Shown here piece after piece: positions 52,491-61,327 of a stretch of DNA of 64,000 bases (within the stretch, counting starts at the first letter, position 1; every line of letters starts with the position of its first letter). Origin of the DNA: Rhodococcus triatomae (lineage in GTDB: Bacteria > Actinomycetota > Actinomycetes > Mycobacteriales > Mycobacteriaceae); the NCBI RefSeq assembly GCF_014217785.1, contig NZ_CP048814.1, positions 3,658,001 to 3,722,000 of the forward strand, written 5' to 3'. The notes below the pieces were generated by a model. That model made no database searches and was not told the DNA's origin. It saw only the letters and a list, made by a program, of their open reading frames with translations. The position numbers and the translations under genes are program-made.

Positions 52491-53342
52491 ATGTGGACCG
52501 ACCTGAATCGACCCCCGTTGGACGCCGATGCGCTGCGCCGAGCACTGGTTCGTGAACCGGAAACCGGCGATCCTCGCGCCTTCTGGACTCGACTCGACGT
52601 GGTGGCCGAGACCGGGTCGACGAATGCGGATCTGCTCGCGCGCGCCGCGACCGAGGACTGCGACCGACACGTGCTGCTGGCGGAGTTCCAGGGCAGCGGC
52701 CGGGGCCGGCACCAGCGCACCTGGGTCAGCCCGGCCCAGGCGCAGATCGCCCTGTCCGTGTTGCTCACGATGCGGGGCCTGGGCCCGTCCGACATGGGCT
52801 GGCTGCCGCTGCTCGCCGGGGTGGCGGTGGTGGACGCGCTGCGCGCGGTCGCCGAGGTGCCCGCCGAATTGAAGTGGCCCAACGACGTGCTCGTCGGCGG
52901 CCGCAAGGTCGCCGGAATCCTCGCCGAGGTCGCCACGGTGTCCCCGGATCCCGCGGTCGTGGTGGGCGTCGGCCTCAACGTCAGTCTCGCCGAGGACGAG
53001 CTCCCGGTCCCGGAGGCGACCTCGCTGGCTCTCGAGAACGCCGCGGTCCGCGATCGCGACACCCTGGTCCGAGCGCTGTTGCGGGAGCTGGCCGACCGGT
53101 GGCAGCAGTGGCACGACGCGGACTGGGACGTCACCGAACTCGCCGCTGCCTACCGCGAGCGGTGCGTCACCCTCGGTGCCCGGGTGCGGGCCGTACTCCC
53201 CGGGGACCGGGAGATCGTCGGAGTGGCGGTCGACATCGACGGCGACGGTCGGCTCGTCGTCCGTGGGGCCGACGGTGTGGACACCGCGGTGGCCGCGGGC
53301 GACATCACCCACCTGCGCCGCGAGGACGGGGAACTGGCGTGA
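52491..53342 (+). CDS. birA: Biotin-[acetyl-CoA-carboxylase] ligase
   Basis: Activates biotin with ATP and attaches it to the Lys of AccA3-type carriers. The 283-aa product has ETGSTNADLLARA, the biotinyl-AMP loop GSGRGRHQRTWVSP, KWPNDVLVGGRKVAGIL and VVGVGLNVS, plus the C-terminal SH3-like domain. It lacks the N-terminal helix-turn-helix of E. coli BirA, so it is an enzyme only. It is divergent from accD5, next to its target complex. Corresponds to Rv3279c. Confidence 0.95.
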   Translation: MWTDLNRPPLDADALRRALVREPETGDPRAFWTRLDVVAETGSTNADLLARAATEDCDRHVLLAEFQGSGRGRHQRTWVSPAQAQIALSVLLTMRGLGPSDMGWLPLLAGVAVVDALRAVAEVPAELKWPNDVLVGGRKVAGILAEVATVSPDPAVVVGVGLNVSLAEDELPVPEATSLALENAAVRDRDTLVRALLRELADRWQQWHDADWDVTELAAAYRERCVTLGARVRAVLPGDREIVGVAVDIDGDGRLVVRGADGVDTAVAAGDITHLRREDGELA

Positions 53343-53357
53343 CACACGTGACGTGTG
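53343..53357. promoter_or_regulatory. Dyad directly after the birA stop
   Basis: CACACGT-G-ACGTGTG has perfect 7-base arms, starts at the base after the birA stop and lies 48 bases before the next gene. It may be a weak terminator or an operator. Confidence 0.35.
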
Positions 53358-53404
53358 TGACCCCGGTGGTTCCCGGTCGGGTCTGACGGCGGCACACTCG
53401 AGAC

Positions 53405-53932
53405 ATGGGATACCCGGAAGACGCGCTCGCCGGCGACGAGGAACTGATCCTCCACCGGCATCCGCACTGGAAGATGCTGCTCGTGCCGGCGATCACCTTC
53501 GTGCTCGCCACGGCGCTCGCGGGGTTCGGGCTCGGCCTCGCCGACGGTGGTCTGGACGGCTCCGGGCACACGGCGGCGGTCGCGGCGATCGCGGCGGTGT
53601 GGCTCGCCGTGGTGTGCTGGCGCACGGTACCGCCGCTGTTGCGGTGGAAGTTCACCCACTTCATCGTCACCGACCGGCGGGTGCTGATCCGGGAAGGCGT
53701 CCTCACCCACTCCGGAATCGACATCCCGGTCGCTCGTATCAGCAACGTCCAGTTCCGGCACGGGCCGATCGACCGGATTCTGCGTACCGGCACGCTGGTG
53801 ATCGTCGCCGCGTCCGACGACCCGCTCGAGTTCGACGACATACCCGAGGTCCAGCGGGTGCACGGATTGCTCTACCACCAAGTGTTCGACGCGACGGACG
53901 TGCGGGGCGAGCGGCGAGGGGACACGTGGTGA
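53405..53932 (+). CDS. Membrane PH-domain (DUF304/bPH) protein
   Basis: 175-aa protein with two N-terminal membrane helices (LLVPAITFVLATALAGFGLG and AAVAAIAAVWLAVVCW). A bacterial PH domain (FTHFIVTDRRVLIREGVLTHSGIDIPV and so on) should lie in the cytoplasm. The pattern DRRVLIREG...ISNVQF is typical of DUF304. Role unknown. Corresponds to Rv3278c. The next genes are a two-component pair not expected at this place in M. tuberculosis. A CACACT hexamer stands six bases before the ATG. Confidence 0.85.
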   Translation: MGYPEDALAGDEELILHRHPHWKMLLVPAITFVLATALAGFGLGLADGGLDGSGHTAAVAAIAAVWLAVVCWRTVPPLLRWKFTHFIVTDRRVLIREGVLTHSGIDIPVARISNVQFRHGPIDRILRTGTLVIVAASDDPLEFDDIPEVQRVHGLLYHQVFDATDVRGERRGDTW

Positions 53933-53983
53933 GCGGGTCACACGCCCACCACCTCGTCGCCCGCCCTGTGACACCCTGTGTGG

Positions 53984-54664
53984 GTGACCGCCGTACTGCT
54001 TGCCGAGGACGATGAAGCCATCGCTGCGCCACTCTCCCGCGCGCTCGGGAGGGAGGGATACGACGTCACCGTCGAGCAGACCGGCCCGAGTGCCCTCGAG
54101 CGGGCGCTCGAGGGTTCCTACGACCTGCTCATCCTCGATCTCGGACTGCCGGGAATGGACGGCCTCGAGGTGTGCCGGCAGGTGCGCGCGCACCGCTCCG
54201 ATCTGGCTGTTCTGATGCTCACCGCCCGCACCGACGAGGTGGACTTCGTCGTCGGCCTGGACGCGGGCGCCGACGACTACGTCGGCAAGCCGTTTCGTCT
54301 GGCCGAGCTCATGGCCCGGGTGCGGGCTCTGCTGCGTCGTCGTGGCGGGACGGAGGACTCGACCGTGGAGGTGGGCGACATCAGGCTGGAGCCGGCGGCG
54401 CGCCGGGTCCTGGTCTCGGGCACCGAGGTGGCGTTGGCGAACAAGGAGTACGAGTTGCTGCGGGTGCTGCTCGAGCACGCCGGGCAGGTCGTGTCCCGGG
54501 ACACGATCCTCCAGGAGGTCTGGGGCGACGTGGACCTGCGCGGATCGAAAACCCTCGACATGCACATGTCCTGGTTGCGCCGCAAGATCGGTGACGAGGG
54601 CCCGGTCGCCGAGCGTCGGATCGCCACCGTGCGCGGAGTCGGCTTCCGCTTCAACGCCGACTAG
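53984..54664 (+). CDS. OmpR-family response regulator
   Basis: About 226-aa regulator: receiver domain with acidic pocket AEDDEA, phosphoacceptor Asp52 in LLILDLGLPGMDGLE, Thr/Ser in LMLTART and Lys in YVGKPF. A C-terminal winged helix follows with RGSKTLDMHMSWLRRKIGDE and ATVRGVGFRF. The start is GTG 53984 (VTAVLLAEDD) or the GTG six bases earlier. It is followed after eight bases by its sensor kinase. The signal is unknown; neighbours suggest cell-envelope regulation, by context only. Confidence 0.9.
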   Translation: MTAVLLAEDDEAIAAPLSRALGREGYDVTVEQTGPSALERALEGSYDLLILDLGLPGMDGLEVCRQVRAHRSDLAVLMLTARTDEVDFVVGLDAGADDYVGKPFRLAELMARVRALLRRRGGTEDSTVEVGDIRLEPAARRVLVSGTEVALANKEYELLRVLLEHAGQVVSRDTILQEVWGDVDLRGSKTLDMHMSWLRRKIGDEGPVAERRIATVRGVGFRFNAD

Positions 54665-54672
54665 ACGCTGCC

Positions 54673-55983
54673 GTGCGCCGCCGCATCCTCCAGTCGATCC
54701 TCGGGGTCGTCATCCTCATCGGGATCGTTCTCGGTGCACCGTTGATCTACACCGCCTGGCTGTGGGTCGAGGACATCACTCGCAGCGACCTCCAGGCCCG
54801 TCTCGAGCGGATGGCGTCCGAGGTGGTCGATCAGGAGGGTGTCAACGGGGTCGTCGAGGGCGAGCTCGACACGACGGCGCTGCGGTTCCTCACTCCCGGC
54901 GACGGCCACCTGGTCGTCGTCTACCCGTCCACCTCCGATCCTGCGGCCCGGGTCGACATCGGTCAGGGGTTCGTCTCGGCTCCGTTGGTCGAGTCGCTCT
55001 CCATGGGCACCTCCGGGTCGCTACGCCTGGAAGTGCCGTCGGGCCCGATGCGGACCCAGCAGTGGCAGGCGGTCGGGGCGGTGGCTCTCGTGGTGCTCGC
55101 CTCGATGGCGGCGGGTACCGCTGTGGCCGTGCTGACCGCGCGCAGGCTGTCCGATCCGTTGCTCGACGTCGCGGACCGCGCCGCCCGGCTGGGCGAGGGA
55201 GACTTCCGCCCCGATGCCCGAAGGCACGGGATTCCGGAGCTGGATCGGGTCTCGGACGTACTCGATTCGGCGACGGTGGAGATCTCCGGACGGCTGCAAC
55301 GCGAACGGGCGCTCGTCGCCGACGTCTCGCACCAGCTCCGGTCCCGGCTGACCGCCGTCCGGCTCCGCCTCGACGAGCTGTCCGTGCATCCCGACCCGGA
55401 CGTGGTGCTCGAGGCCAACGAGGCGATGGCGCAGGTCGATCGGCTCACGGTGGCGATCGACGAGCTCGTGCGTTCCTCGCGCAACACCGGGACGGAGACT
55501 CAGGTGTCCGTGGTGAGCGAACTCGGTGGGGTCATCGAGGACTGGAACCCGCCGTTCCGGGATGCGGGTCGCGAGCTCGTTCTGCGCGGGGACGCGGATC
55601 TGCAGGCGTCGACGACCGGTTCACGGTTGCGGGAGGCCGTGGCGGTGCTGGTGGACAACGCCCTGGTGCACGGTGGCGGCGATTGCACCGTGTCGGTCCG
55701 GCTGATCCAGGGTGTGGTGCGCGACGGGTCACCGCGTGAGTCGATGGTGTGCGTCGAGGTGTCGGACGAGGGCGAGGGCGTGAGCAACGACCTGGCCCCC
55801 CACATCTTCGACCGGGGGTTCTCCGGCGCCGGGTCGACCGGGGTCGGACTGGCGCTCGCCCGCGCGCTCATCGAGGCGGACGGGGGACGGCTCGAGCTCC
55901 AGCGCCGCCGGCCCGCGCTGTTCGCGGTGTTCCTCCCGACGGTGCGCGATGCCCCACCCTCGCGCGAGCGCGAACCCCGGTAG
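54673..55983 (+). CDS. Two-component sensor histidine kinase (HisKA/HAMP type)
   Basis: 436-aa membrane kinase. Helix 1 is at about 7-29 and helix 2 at about 132-154, with a 100-residue extracytoplasmic sensor between. A HAMP domain follows (RRLSDPLLDVADRAARLGEG), then the phosphoacceptor His220 in VADVSHQLRSRLTAV, where the usual Pro of the H box is Arg. The ATPase has the N box VLVDNALVHGG, G1 VSDEGEGV and G2 GSTGVGLALARAL. GTG 54673 starts it. It pairs with the OmpR regulator just upstream. Confidence 0.9.
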   Translation: MRRRILQSILGVVILIGIVLGAPLIYTAWLWVEDITRSDLQARLERMASEVVDQEGVNGVVEGELDTTALRFLTPGDGHLVVVYPSTSDPAARVDIGQGFVSAPLVESLSMGTSGSLRLEVPSGPMRTQQWQAVGAVALVVLASMAAGTAVAVLTARRLSDPLLDVADRAARLGEGDFRPDARRHGIPELDRVSDVLDSATVEISGRLQRERALVADVSHQLRSRLTAVRLRLDELSVHPDPDVVLEANEAMAQVDRLTVAIDELVRSSRNTGTETQVSVVSELGGVIEDWNPPFRDAGRELVLRGDADLQASTTGSRLREAVAVLVDNALVHGGGDCTVSVRLIQGVVRDGSPRESMVCVEVSDEGEGVSNDLAPHIFDRGFSGAGSTGVGLALARALIEADGGRLELQRRRPALFAVFLPTVRDAPPSREREPR

Positions 55984-55993
55984 GCCGCGGGAC

Positions 55994-56629
55994 TCAGGTG
56001 TGGTCGAGTTCGCCCCTGCCGAGGGGGTCGGCGTGGTCGTCTCTGCCGAGGGGGTCGGCGTGGTCGTCTCTGCCGAGGGGGTCGGCGTGGTCTCCCTCAC
56101 CGAGGGGAGCGGCACCGGGCTCGAGGTGGGACTCGACGATCGCACCGTGTTCCTCGGGGAATACGAAGCGCCGGAACGCCCAGAACCGGAACGCCATCTG
56201 CAGCAGGTTGCCGATCACGTAGGCGCTGACGAAGTCGGCGATGTTCTCCGTCGTCAGGCTCACGTCGGGCACACGCAGGTTGAAGACGTAACTGGAGATG
56301 TAGAGCGGAACGAAGCTGAGCACGACGCCGATGCCGCTGACGCCGAAGAACAGGAACGCCTCGTGGTGGCGCTCGCGTCCGCCGCGGTTCTTGAACGACC
56401 ATTCGCGGTTGAGGATGTACGACGCGATAACCGCGACCACCCCCGCGATGATCTTGGCGGTGACCGGTTTCGACTCGAGGATCGACAGCTTCAGCGTGTA
56501 GAAGATGACCGAGTCGATGACGAAGGTGGTCCCCCCCACGATCGCAAACTTGACCAGTTCCGCGTGACGTAGCGCAAGGTCCCGGAAGGGCTGGGGTACG
56601 CGGGAAATGACCCCTTCGACAAATGACAC
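55994..56629 (-). CDS. GtrA-family membrane protein with a repeated His/Asp tail
   Basis: 211-aa protein with four membrane helices in the GtrA pattern (VKFAIVGGTTFVIDSVIFY, AKIIAGVVAVIASYILNREWSF in part, a middle pair and VIGNLLQMAFRFWAFRRFVF). GtrA proteins are thought to move or assist lipid-linked sugars for wall arabinogalactan or other glycans. The C-terminus carries three copies of HADPLGRDD followed by GELDHT. Corresponds to Rv3277. The start is taken at GTG 56629, eight bases after a TACACT hexamer; a TTG at 56668 is possible. It is divergent from purK. Confidence 0.82.
   Translation of the reverse strand: MSFVEGVISRVPQPFRDLALRHAELVKFAIVGGTTFVIDSVIFYTLKLSILESKPVTAKIIAGVVAVIASYILNREWSFKNRGGRERHHEAFLFFGVSGIGVVLSFVPLYISSYVFNLRVPDVSLTTENIADFVSAYVIGNLLQMAFRFWAFRRFVFPEEHGAIVESHLEPGAAPLGEGDHADPLGRDDHADPLGRDDHADPLGRGELDHT
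56018..56098. repeat. 27-bp tandem repeat (x3) at the 3' end of the GtrA gene
   Basis: Units at 56018-56044, 56045-56071 and 56072-56098 (last one diverging at its end) encode the nine-residue HADPLGRDD repeat. They end 24 bases from the stop codon. Confidence 0.85.
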
Positions 56630-56757
56630 AACAGTTGAGTGTACGAAAACGACCTGCGATTCAACCAACGGGTGGGGAAATCATCAGCACAATCTCAGGA
56701 ACTCCGGGGGAGTACCTCGCTGACCTGGGGCGGGCCGGAGCATGACACCATGGAGCG

Positions 56758-58047
56758 GTGACACGCTCTTCGGATCCCGCCCGTCCCACTCGTGAATCCG
56801 CTCCCGGTCCGGCCCGTGACGTCCCCTCGGGCGCACCGGTGGTGACGATGATCGGCGGCGGGCAACTCGCCCGGATGACCCATCAGGCCGCCGTCGCGCT
56901 GGGCCAGTCCCTGCGGGTGCTCTCGGGCACCGCCGGTGAACCGGCCGCGCTCGTGAGCCCGGACGTGGTGCTCGGCAGCCACACCGACCTCGACGCACTG
57001 CGCCGGGCCGCCGTGGGCGCGCATGCGCTCACCTTCGACCACGAGCACGTCCCCACCGAGCATCTCGACGTCCTCGTCGCGGAGGGTGTCAACGTCCAGC
57101 CGCCGCCGCAGGCGCTCGTGTACGCGCAGGACAAGCTCGCGATGCGACGCAAGCTGCGGGAGCTGGGTGCGCCTGTGCCCGAGTTCGCCGAGGTGACCTG
57201 GGCGGAGGACGTGCAGAAGTTCGGTGCCGAACACGGGTGGCCGGTCGTGATCAAGGCGGTGCGCGGCGGCTACGACGGACGTGGGGTGTGGATCACCGGC
57301 GACCCGGAGGAGGCCGAACGGATCGTGGCTCGCGAACTCGACCGGGGCGTGGCGCTGATGGTCGAGCAGAAGGTGGAGATGCGGCGCGAGCTGTCGGCGA
57401 TGGTCGCCCGGTCCCCGTTCGGGCAGGGCGCCACCTGGCCGGTCGTCGAGACCGTGCAGCGCGACGGACAGTGTGCGGTCGTGCTGGCCCCGGCGCCGGA
57501 GCTGTCCTCCGCGGTGGCCGAGGAGGCCGAGGAACTGGCGTTGCGGATCGCGTCCGTGCTCGGTGTCGTCGGCGCGATGGCGGTGGAGCTGTTCGAGACC
57601 GTCGACGGCGACCTGGTGGTGAACGAGCTCGCGATGCGTCCGCACAATTCCGGGCACTGGACGATGGACGGCGCGCGGACCTCCCAGTTCGAGCAGCACC
57701 TGCGAGCGGTCCTGGACTACCCCCTCGGTGACACGTCGGCGCTCGTGCCACTCACGGTGATGGCGAACGTCCTCGGAGCGGAGACGGCTCCGGAGATGAG
57801 CATGGACGAACGGGTGCACCACCTGTTCGCCCGGATGCCGGACGCGAAGGTGCACCTGTATCACAAAGGGGAGCGGCCGCACCGCAAGATCGGCCACGTG
57901 AACCTCGTCGGTGGAGCAGGATCGATCGACGACCCCGAGTACGTCGCCGCATTGCGGGAACGCGCGGAGCGTGCGGCACACTGGCTCTCGCACGCGGAGT
58001 GGACCGACGGCTGGGACGAGCATGCAGGAGACGGCAACGGTGAGTGA
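56758..58047 (+). CDS. purK: N5-carboxyaminoimidazole ribonucleotide synthase
   Basis: ATP-dependent carboxylation of aminoimidazole ribonucleotide, step 6a of purine synthesis. The 429-aa ATP-grasp protein has [29 protein letters not shown], the ATP loop [15 protein letters not shown], and [21 protein letters not shown] with the metal and substrate residues. GTG 56758 gives about 25 extra residues rich in Pro and Ala before the conserved start. It overlaps purE by eight bases. Corresponds to Rv3276c. Confidence 0.95.
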   Translation: MTRSSDPARPTRESAPGPARDVPSGAPVVTMIGGGQLARMTHQAAVALGQSLRVLSGTAGEPAALVSPDVVLGSHTDLDALRRAAVGAHALTFDHEHVPTEHLDVLVAEGVNVQPPPQALVYAQDKLAMRRKLRELGAPVPEFAEVTWAEDVQKFGAEHGWPVVIKAVRGGYDGRGVWITGDPEEAERIVARELDRGVALMVEQKVEMRRELSAMVARSPFGQGATWPVVETVQRDGQCAVVLAPAPELSSAVAEEAEELALRIASVLGVVGAMAVELFETVDGDLVVNELAMRPHNSGHWTMDGARTSQFEQHLRAVLDYPLGDTSALVPLTVMANVLGAETAPEMSMDERVHHLFARMPDAKVHLYHKGERPHRKIGHVNLVGGAGSIDDPEYVAALRERAERAAHWLSHAEWTDGWDEHAGDGNGE

Positions 58048-58549
58048 GCAGCAGGGGCCCCGTGTCGGGCTGATCATGGGGAGCGACTCGGACTGGCCCA
58101 CGATGGAGGCGGCCGCGCTGGCGCTGGCCGAGTTCGAGGTCGCGTTCGAGGTGGGTGTGGTGTCGGCGCACCGCACACCGCAGCGCATGCTCGACTACGC
58201 CGGTGACGCGGCAGGCCGGGGAATCCAGGTGATCATCGCCGGCGCAGGCGGCGCGGCGCACCTCCCCGGCATGGTGGCGTCGGCGACGCCACTCCCCGTG
58301 ATCGGAGTTCCGGTGCCGCTGAAGTACCTCGACGGCATGGACTCCCTGCTGTCGATCGTGCAGATGCCCGCCGGAGTGCCCGTCGCGACCGTGTCGATCG
58401 GCGGTGCCCGCAACGCCGGTCTGCTCGCGGTGCGGATCCTCGGCGCCTCGGACCCCGCCCTGCGGGAACGGATGACGGCATTCCAGAGCGGGCTCGAGCA
58501 GATGGTGCTGGAGAAGGACCGCGCTCTGCGGGAACGACTGCTCGGCTGA
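58040..58549 (+). CDS. purE: N5-carboxyaminoimidazole ribonucleotide mutase
   Basis: Moves the carboxyl group to C4, step 6b of purine synthesis. The 169-aa product has [27 protein letters not shown] with the catalytic His, [16 protein letters not shown] and [10 protein letters not shown], the standard class I PurE set. GTG 58040 is preferred, ten bases after AGGAG; ATG 58022 is also in frame. It is translationally coupled to purK and followed after 13 bases by the kinase gene. Confidence 0.95.
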   Translation: MSEQQGPRVGLIMGSDSDWPTMEAAALALAEFEVAFEVGVVSAHRTPQRMLDYAGDAAGRGIQVIIAGAGGAAHLPGMVASATPLPVIGVPVPLKYLDGMDSLLSIVQMPAGVPVATVSIGGARNAGLLAVRILGASDPALRERMTAFQSGLEQMVLEKDRALRERLLG

Positions 58550-58562
58550 CCCGGCGGATCGG

Positions 58563-59765
58563 GTGACGCGGTTGTCGGCGGGGCGGTCCAAGCGGTTCGC
58601 CCCTGCGGAGCGGTGGTACCGGTGGAGTGCGCGGCACTACGTCTGGATCGACCGGCTGATCGCTGCGGCGCTCACCCTGCTCTGCGCGGTGAGTACCGCC
58701 GACGGCAGTGTCGGCGCCCTGGTCGTGTCGCTGGGAATGACGGTGCCTCTGGCCTGGCGGCGCTCGCACGTCGTGGCCTCGGGTGGACTGGTGGCGGCGT
58801 TCGCGATCGCGCACCTGATCGTGATCCCGGAGATGCTGCAGCCCTCGGCGATCGCGGTCCCCATCTCGTTGTACGCCCTCGCCGCCTACGGTCCGCGGTG
58901 GAGCAGCCATGCGGGGCTGGCGCTCGCCGTCGCGGGCGCGGCGGCCGCCGCGGTGCTCTCCTTCGATTCGGAGTTCCGGACCTGGGAATCGCTCGCGATC
59001 AACATCGCACTGCTCGTCGTGTTCGCCGTCGCGGTGTGGGCGTTCGGAGATCTGCGGCGGGTGCGGATGAAGGAGATCGAGGGGCTCACCGAGCGCGCCC
59101 GGCTGCTCGAACTCGAACGTGAGCAGGAAGCCGAACTCGCCGCGGTCAACGAGCGCACCCGGATCGCACGCGAGATGCACGACATCGTGGCACATTCGTT
59201 GACCGTCGTCATCGCCCAGGCGGACGGTGGCAGATACGGTGCCGCCCAGGATCCGAGGGCGGCGATCGCGGCGCTCGAGACCATCTCGGCGACCGGCAGG
59301 CAGGCCTTGACCGACATGCGGGCTCTGCTCAGTGTGCTGCGGGACGACGAGGCTCGCACCTTCGCGTCCACGCCGGGGATCGACGACATCCCGACCCTCG
59401 TGGACGAGATGGGCGCCGGGGGACCGGATGTCGCGCTGGCGGTCTCGGGTACGCCACGGGCGGTGTCCGTCGGTGCCGGACTGACCGCCTACCGCATCGT
59501 GCAGGAATCGCTCACCAACGTCCTCAAGCATGCCGGCCCGGGCGCGCGGGCGCGGGTTCTGCTCGACTGGACCGGGCGCGGGCTGGAGGTGAGCGTCCAC
59601 GACGACGGTCGGGGTGCGGCCGCACTGGTCGAGTCGTCGCCGGGCGGCCAGGGCCTGATCGGGATGACGGAGCGGGCCCGACTGCACGGCGGGACGCTCC
59701 ACGCCGGTCCGGCCGCCGGTGGGGGCTTCCGGGTCGCGGCGCGACTTCCGTACGACGAGGCATAG
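58563..59765 (+). CDS. Sensor histidine kinase (NarL/LiaS-like, HisKA_3)
   Basis: 400-aa kinase with four to five N-terminal membrane helices and almost no extracytoplasmic domain. A coiled-coil (LTERARLLELEREQEAELAA) leads to the HisKA_3 motif IAREMHDIVAHSLTVVIAQ with His206. The ATPase has RIVQESLTNVLKHA and a C-terminal GQGLIGMTERARLHGG. This intramembrane-sensing plan recalls LiaS/DesK-type kinases that detect envelope stress or transporter state. GTG 58563 is the start. Its partner is the LuxR-type regulator next. Confidence 0.9.
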   Translation: MTRLSAGRSKRFAPAERWYRWSARHYVWIDRLIAAALTLLCAVSTADGSVGALVVSLGMTVPLAWRRSHVVASGGLVAAFAIAHLIVIPEMLQPSAIAVPISLYALAAYGPRWSSHAGLALAVAGAAAAAVLSFDSEFRTWESLAINIALLVVFAVAVWAFGDLRRVRMKEIEGLTERARLLELEREQEAELAAVNERTRIAREMHDIVAHSLTVVIAQADGGRYGAAQDPRAAIAALETISATGRQALTDMRALLSVLRDDEARTFASTPGIDDIPTLVDEMGAGGPDVALAVSGTPRAVSVGAGLTAYRIVQESLTNVLKHAGPGARARVLLDWTGRGLEVSVHDDGRGAAALVESSPGGQGLIGMTERARLHGGTLHAGPAAGGGFRVAARLPYDEA

Positions 59766-59766
59766 G

Positions 59767-60456
59767 GTGGCTGTCGTGGACGAGATCCGGGTCGTGCTCA
59801 TCGACGACCAACAGCTGGTGCGGGCCGGGTTCCGCATGGTGATCGACTCGCAACCGGACCTCACCGTGGTCGCGGAGGCCTCCGACGGGAGGGAGGGGCT
59901 CGACGTGCTCTCCCGGGTTCCGGCGGACGTCGTGCTGATGGACATCCAGATGCCGAGGCTGGACGGGATCGAGGCGACCCGCCGGCTCGCCGAACGTGAG
60001 GACGCCCCGAAGGTGGTCGTGCTCACCACGTTCGAGAACGACGAGTACGTGATGTCGGCGATCAGTGCGGGCGCGAGCGGGTTCCTGCTCAAGGACGTTC
60101 CGCCCGAACAACTCCTCGGGGCACTGCGGACGGTGTACCGCGGCGACGCCGTGGTCGAGCCGCGTTCGACGCGCAAGCTCCTCCGGCACGTGGGTCCGAT
60201 GCTGGACTCGGGTCCGGTGCCCCGGTTGCCGGAGGACCTCACTCCCCGCGAGGTGGAGGTGCTCGAGGCGATGGCCCACGGGTTGTCCAACACGGAGATC
60301 GCCCGAAAGTTCACCGTCTCCGAGACGACCGTGAAAACCCATGTGGGAAGGGTGCTCTCGAAGACGGGTTCGCGGGATCGGGTGCAGGCAGTGGTGTTCG
60401 CCTTCCGGGTCGGCCTGGTACGACCGAACGATCTGCTCGACTCGCCAGGGGGATGA
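59767..60456 (+). CDS. NarL/LuxR-family response regulator
   Basis: 229-aa regulator with receiver domain (VLIDDQQLVRAGFRMVI, Asp59 in VLMDIQMPRLDG, Lys in FLLKDVPPEQL). The LuxR helix-turn-helix is LTPREVEVLEAMAHGLSN then TEIARKFTVSETTVKTHV. The start is GTG 59767 (or GTG 59776), one base after the kinase stop. A strong terminator follows at 60464, before the ABC transporter operon, which this system may control. Confidence 0.92.
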   Translation: MAVVDEIRVVLIDDQQLVRAGFRMVIDSQPDLTVVAEASDGREGLDVLSRVPADVVLMDIQMPRLDGIEATRRLAEREDAPKVVVLTTFENDEYVMSAISAGASGFLLKDVPPEQLLGALRTVYRGDAVVEPRSTRKLLRHVGPMLDSGPVPRLPEDLTPREVEVLEAMAHGLSNTEIARKFTVSETTVKTHVGRVLSKTGSRDRVQAVVFAFRVGLVRPNDLLDSPGG

Positions 60457-60463
60457 ACCCGGA

Positions 60464-60495
60464 GCCCGGCGTCCTACCGTGGGAGGACGCCGGGC
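60464..60495 (+). terminator. Terminator after the LuxR-type regulator
   Basis: Perfect 12-bp arms (60464-60475, 60484-60495) with an 8-base loop, starting eight bases after the stop. Confidence 0.8.
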
Positions 60496-60556
60496 ATCGC
60501 GAGATCGTCCCTCCCTCCGACGCGGAAAGTCGTTGACCGGCAATAACGTCGGAATC

Positions 60557-61327
60557 ATGACCATCGGTGATGTGAGAAGAGGGACCGCGATCCGTGCCCG
60601 CGGTCTGACCAAGACGTACGGCGCGGGCGACACCGCAGTGCATGCCCTCGCCGGGATCGACGTCGAGTTCCCGACCGGGGCGTTCACGGCCATCATGGGG
60701 CCGTCCGGGTCGGGCAAGTCGACCCTGATGCACTGCCTGGCCGGGCTCGATGCCGTCTCCGGAGGCGAGGTCCGCCTCGGCGACACCGAGCTGACCGGCC
60801 TCGGTGACCGGGCACTGACCGAGCTGCGCCGTGAACGCATCGGGTTCGTGTTCCAGGCGTTCAATCTGCTTCCCGTCCTCACCGCGCGCGAGAACATGCT
60901 GCTGCCGATGCAGCTGGCGGGCAGTGAGCCGGCGGCCGGGTGGATGGCGGAGGTGGTCGGCCGGCTCGGGCTGGCGGATCGTCTCGGTCACCTCCCGCAC
61001 GAACTGTCCGGAGGACAGCAACAGCGCGTAGCCGTGGCGCGGGCACTGCTACCGCAGCCGGACGTGGTGTTCGCCGACGAGCCCACCGGCAATCTCGACT
61101 CGCGCGCGGGCGCGGAGGTGCTCGGGTTGTTGCGGTCGAGTGTCCGTGAGACCGGTCAGACGGTGGTCATGGTGACGCACGATCCGGTGGCCGCGAGCTA
61201 CGCCGATCGAGTGGTGTTCATCGCGGACGGGCGGCTGGCCGGGGAGATCGACCGGCCCACCACCGATTCGGTGATCGAGCGGATGCGCGCGCTCGGAACC
61301 GACGATCTGCTGCGGGCGCGACGATGA
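60557..61327 (+). CDS. MacB/LolD-type ABC transporter ATPase
   Basis: 256-aa ATPase with Walker A GPSGSGKST (about 48-56), Q-loop FVFQAFNLLPVLT, signature LSGGQQQRVAVARALL, Walker B VVFADEPTGNLDS and switch His in VMVTHDPVAA. The GNLDSRAG feature is typical of the MacB/FtsE/LolD group working with FtsX-like permeases. ATG 60557 is the start; the frame upstream is open but runs through the terminator. It overlaps the permease by four bases (ATGA). Confidence 0.92.
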   Translation: MTIGDVRRGTAIRARGLTKTYGAGDTAVHALAGIDVEFPTGAFTAIMGPSGSGKSTLMHCLAGLDAVSGGEVRLGDTELTGLGDRALTELRRERIGFVFQAFNLLPVLTARENMLLPMQLAGSEPAAGWMAEVVGRLGLADRLGHLPHELSGGQQQRVAVARALLPQPDVVFADEPTGNLDSRAGAEVLGLLRSSVRETGQTVVMVTHDPVAASYADRVVFIADGRLAGEIDRPTTDSVIERMRALGTDDLLRARR

